A stretch of DNA of 64,000 nucleotides. Origin: Paenibacillus sp. Lineage in GTDB: Bacteria; Bacteroidota; Bacteroidia; Bacteroidales; Muribaculaceae. A program made the translations under genes and the position numbers. Of this stretch, positions 60,907 through 64,000 are shown one piece after another; position 1 is the first letter of the stretch; each line of letters starts with the position of its first letter. Below the pieces are notes generated by a model. The model saw only the letters and a program-made list of their open reading frames with translations. It ran no database searches and was not told the origin of the DNA. The stretch is from the NCBI GenBank assembly GCA_023663345.1, contig JAMPHR010000003.1:134786-198785 (forward strand), given 5' to 3'.

Positions 60907-60975
60907 CCAGCATGAACAATTTGCAAACAGCAGTTTGTTTACATCTATTATCTAAATTACCTAATAATCAATTAA

Positions 60976-62403
60976 TCAGAAATTCGGCTTTACATTTGGG
61001 TTGTTGATAAATACTTGGGCCGGTATAGGCATGATCCACAGAGAACTTTCGGGAGATATGGAGAATGTACCGAGGTCACCGAGGTCGCGTGTGATTGTTT
61101 TTTTATAGTCAGCCTCGGAATTCCAGCGTTTGCGGTCAAAGAAGTTCTCATACGAGCTTATGTTCTCGATGAATTTTACTTTCTGGAGTATCTCCATGGC
61201 TTCAGCCTTAGAAGAGGCTGAAGATGGGGAGTAAGAATCGGGATGGATACGCTTTTCACGAATGTCATTGATGATGTTCATGCCATCTGTTATCATGTCG
61301 GCACGGATCATGCACTCGGCGGCGAGATACATCATGCGCTCGACGGTTATTCCCCATGGGTTGAGATAAACCGAACCTGTAGCACATATCAGGCTACCGT
61401 TAATACCGGAATATACACGGCCATAGGATGGACTCCAGAACATGTAGTTAGGATTTCCGTAATAAGGAGTCGTATTGGCATAAGTACATGCGTAATCTTT
61501 GACCATGTCGCCCGGTTCAAAACTTCCGGCAGTTTCGATCGAGAGTTGTTCATATACTGGCACGGCTGCTGGGGATGCACCTGTTGTGCCAATGAAGATC
61601 ATGTTGCTTGGATCCTCGTATGTATGTTTCCATTGTCCCGTATCGTTGATTTTTCGACGGTCTTCGATATTCGGATTCAATCTAATAGCCTCCTGGGCAT
61701 AAGGTAGAGCATCGCTGTAACGTTTCATCTGGAACAGCACTTTGGCTTTAATGGCATTACCTGTGGCACGGGTGCAACGGTTGAACGATGCATCATCAGG
61801 TAGTAGTGCGATGTACTCATCTTTGCAGTCGTCAAGTATCTTATTCCATATATCACCGAGTGGCAATTGCAATTTGTAGCTGACATCGTAATTGTCGGAA
61901 TAGACTATTCCTCCGGTATTGGCCGCATATGATTCATCGTATTGCCTAGCATAGATTGTTGCAGCAAGATAATACATGTAAGCTCTTAACAAGGTAGCTT
62001 CTGCTTTTACACGTGCTTTGTCACGGTCACTGCCGGTGGCAGCGTCAATCTTGTTAATGATGATATTGTAGTTGTTGATGTTCTTATAGATGGAGGTGTA
62101 CCTGTCATCGTTATAACACAGGCGGTGACGGTCTACGCTTTCATCATAAGTAAGGTAGGCAGGAGCAAGAGTCTCGGTGTTTTTCAACTGGTTCTTTACA
62201 GTCGTAGTGCCTCGGCCGTAAGATTCGTTGACCACAATGCTGAGATCGGCATACGGATAGGTGGAGACATAGGGTGCGTTAAGGAGATACTCGAGTTCCT
62301 GAACTGTACCCAATACCGATTGTCCACGTGGAACAAGATCGGTGTCACATGCTGAAAGTATTAGTAATGATACTGTGAATAAAATGTATTTTGAAATCTT
62401 CAT
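60976..62403 (-). CDS. SusD/RagB-family lipoprotein (second copy)
   Basis: This 475-residue protein has a lipobox (LSAC, Cys at about 19), SusD-type helical repeats (AYMYYLAATIYARQYDES, AIKAKVLFQMKRYSDALPYA) and the C-terminal SPESSLWIMPIP. Sequence similarity to the SusD encoded at 36050 is obvious along its length. It is lower in GC than that copy. It lies 12 bases after the partner SusC and would cover its barrel at the cell surface. Confidence 0.92.
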   Translation of the reverse strand: MKISKYILFTVSLLILSACDTDLVPRGQSVLGTVQELEYLLNAPYVSTYPYADLSIVVNESYGRGTTTVKNQLKNTETLAPAYLTYDESVDRHRLCYNDDRYTSIYKNINNYNIIINKIDAATGSDRDKARVKAEATLLRAYMYYLAATIYARQYDESYAANTGGIVYSDNYDVSYKLQLPLGDIWNKILDDCKDEYIALLPDDASFNRCTRATGNAIKAKVLFQMKRYSDALPYAQEAIRLNPNIEDRRKINDTGQWKHTYEDPSNMIFIGTTGASPAAVPVYEQLSIETAGSFEPGDMVKDYACTYANTTPYYGNPNYMFWSPSYGRVYSGINGSLICATGSVYLNPWGITVERMMYLAAECMIRADMITDGMNIINDIREKRIHPDSYSPSSASSKAEAMEILQKVKFIENISSYENFFDRKRWNSEADYKKTITRDLGDLGTFSISPESSLWIMPIPAQVFINNPNVKPNF

Positions 62404-62415
62404 GGATGTATCTTT

Positions 62416-64000
62416 TTAGAAGTTTACGAGAAGGGCTACGGTATAACTTTTCGGATCACGATAGCTGAGGGCGCCCATTGACGATACCACTTCTGGGTCG
62501 AGTCCGGCATTATTACGTGTCAGTGTGCATATATTATTAGCTTGGAAACGCAGACGGAGCTGCTGCATACACAAGGAGCGGCATATGTTGGCGGGGAATG
62601 AATAGGAGATGACTATGTTGCGGAGCTTCGCATAGTCGGCCTTTGCTATATTGGTATTACTGTAACGGGCCTCATCACTTGACATGTGGGTGTTGTACAT
62701 CATGTATCCGTTGCCCGGAAATTGTGCTTTTTCTGACTCTGACATATTCCACCATGCAAGTTTCTCGTTGGTAGCGCTGTTGCCATAGTTAAATCCTGAA
62801 GAGTAATTCCAATAAGAGGTGTACGGGCGCATGTAATGGCCGGCATACCATACGAGCATGGCGCTGAATGTTAATCCCTTCCATGTGATGGTGGGCGAGA
62901 AGCTTCCGCTCCACTTGGGATCGCGGGCTCCGGAGAACACTACGTCCTCAGGCGCGAAGTCGGAATTATAGTAGAGACGGTTATCGAGTGTGGACCCGTC
63001 GGCTTTCTGCCATACTATCTGCTGATAGCCGTCGGCATCGGTCTCTATATGGTCAAATACGAATGAGTACAGCGAGTTGATGGGATCTCCTTCATGATAA
63101 GATGATAGCGCGCTGTAACCGCTTGTGGGTTTATAGTTTATCTTTGTTATACGGTTTTTATTGTAAGCGATTGAGAATGCGATATTGATGTTGGGAATAT
63201 TGCTGTCGGCACCACGTAGCACATCGGCATTAAGCTGTAGCTCTACGCCACGGTTTTGAGTGTCGGCGTTGTTATTGTACATAGAGCTGAAGCCGGTGGA
63301 AGGATCGACATCAATGAGACAGAGTACATCGGAACTTTTCTTGTTGTAAATATCAAGAGAGCCGTTCAAGCGGTACTGGAATAGTGCAAAATCGAGACCG
63401 AGATTGAATGTCTTTGTCTTCTCCCATCTCAGTTGATCGTTAGGAGGAATGGTTACGGAGGCATATTTGTCGCCCGACATTGTGTTGGTGCCTATTTTCG
63501 CTGTCAGATAAGATGAATAGCCGGTGTTGATATTGCCGGTAACACCATAGCTTGCACGAGGTTTTAGAAGGTTGATGAAGGCCAGATCTGACATGAATGA
63601 TTCATTATGAATGTTCCAGCTCGCACCGATTGACCAAAGAGGGCGACGACGGAACTTTTTGTCGGCACCAAAGAGGTCACATTCGTCGACACGGTAGCTG
63701 GCTGAGAGTGCATAGCGTCGATCGTAGGTGTAGTGGGCTGTGGCATAGTAGGATTGATAGCGGTGCTTGACATAAGAGTTTGTTCCGGCCTCGGAGGTGC
63801 TGTAGCCATCGTAAGCCGAATACAATCGGCCTAAATCAGTCGATTCGGCCTGATAAATGTCATACATGTTGAGCTTGGAGTTCCCGCTTGTGAGTGTCTG
63901 CGGATCGTAGCCAAACAGTGTGCCAGACTGAGATTTGGAGAATGTCTGGCGGTACTCGTATCCGATGAGTAAGTCCACGTCGTGGCGGTCAAAGAATCTC
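62416..64000 (-). CDS. SusC/RagA-family TonB-dependent receptor, C-terminal part
   Basis: Only the last 528 or so residues of the barrel are inside the window; the frame stays open past 64000, so the start, plug and any STN domain lie outside. The segment is clearly paralogous to the SusC encoded at 32456: both contain DLFGAD-KFR-RPLWS-GASWN-HNES, PPNDQLRWEKT and a YTVALLVNF or YTFSLFLNF C-terminus. It pairs with the SusD-like gene downstream. A GTG at 63976-63978 is not the real start. Confidence 0.92.
   Translation of the reverse strand, partial: RFFDRHDVDLLIGYEYRQTFSKSQSGTLFGYDPQTLTSGNSKLNMYDIYQAESTDLGRLYSAYDGYSTSEAGTNSYVKHRYQSYYATAHYTYDRRYALSASYRVDECDLFGADKKFRRRPLWSIGASWNIHNESFMSDLAFINLLKPRASYGVTGNINTGYSSYLTAKIGTNTMSGDKYASVTIPPNDQLRWEKTKTFNLGLDFALFQYRLNGSLDIYNKKSSDVLCLIDVDPSTGFSSMYNNNADTQNRGVELQLNADVLRGADSNIPNINIAFSIAYNKNRITKINYKPTSGYSALSSYHEGDPINSLYSFVFDHIETDADGYQQIVWQKADGSTLDNRLYYNSDFAPEDVVFSGARDPKWSGSFSPTITWKGLTFSAMLVWYAGHYMRPYTSYWNYSSGFNYGNSATNEKLAWWNMSESEKAQFPGNGYMMYNTHMSSDEARYSNTNIAKADYAKLRNIVISYSFPANICRSLCMQQLRLRFQANNICTLTRNNAGLDPEVVSSMGALSYRDPKSYTVALLVNF

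Overview
The window looks like chromosome of a moderately GC-rich member of the Bacteroidales, most plausibly Muribaculaceae or a close relative. The signs are two SusC/SusD pairs with an ECF sigma factor and FecR anti-sigma, a succinate-propionate (methylmalonyl-CoA decarboxylase) operon, a RseC-RnfB-RnfC cluster, and repeated promoters of the Bacteroidota type (a TTG or TTTG box, about 20 bases, then TAnnTTTG). A-rich leaders replace Shine-Dalgarno sites. The family call is an inference; no rRNA is present.

Layout. 1-611 is gene-free with small repeats. 612-3266 (minus) encodes a four-subunit 2-oxoacid:ferredoxin oxidoreductase. 3465-5872 (minus) holds a lipoprotein, a LolD-like ATPase and phosphofructokinase. 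6097-7299 is an Fsr-type exporter, followed by a MITE-like inverted repeat. 7588-12193 is the mce-mmdA-mmdD-mmdC-mmdB operon, which turns methylmalonyl-CoA into propionyl-CoA while exporting sodium. 12425-15355 holds a small conserved protein, tcdA, an SGNH hydrolase and gluQ. 15582-20228 is the rhamnose operon rhaB-rhaA-rhaT-rhaD. 20316-28781 is mixed housekeeping: a class A beta-lactamase, GNAT, tRNA-Leu(CAA), gamma carbonic anhydrase, aminopeptidase P, a His-rich lipoprotein, a Crp regulator, ychF and a secreted protein.

28990-38865 is one signalling and transport locus: a divergent ECF sigma factor, then a TlpA-like lipoprotein, FecR, a SusC with an STN domain, SusD and a second TlpA-like lipoprotein. 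No glycoside hydrolase is nearby. A decayed miaA fragment lies next to intact miaA. 39357-53552 is almost entirely minus strand: miaA, a membrane protein, dipeptidyl peptidase IV, a coiled-coil protein, another TlpA lipoprotein, cysE-cysK, rseC-rnfB-rnfC (with no rnfD/G/E/A beside it), a SPOR lipoprotein and ilvA. 53670-56507 is an AT-rich, UvrD-like helicase gene behind a structured leader. trxA, a DJ-1 protein and apbE follow. 59031-59580 looks like a short independent transcription unit with an operator-like palindrome, two tiny ORFs and a strong terminator; I consider it the best candidate for something undescribed. The window ends in a second SusC/SusD pair, paralogous to the first, whose SusC runs off the right edge.

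Metabolically the genes fit an anaerobic fermenter: ferredoxin-linked 2-oxoacid oxidation, Rnf-type electron transfer, sodium-pumping decarboxylation to propionate, rhamnose use, cysteine synthesis, and several envelope thioredoxin-fold proteins.
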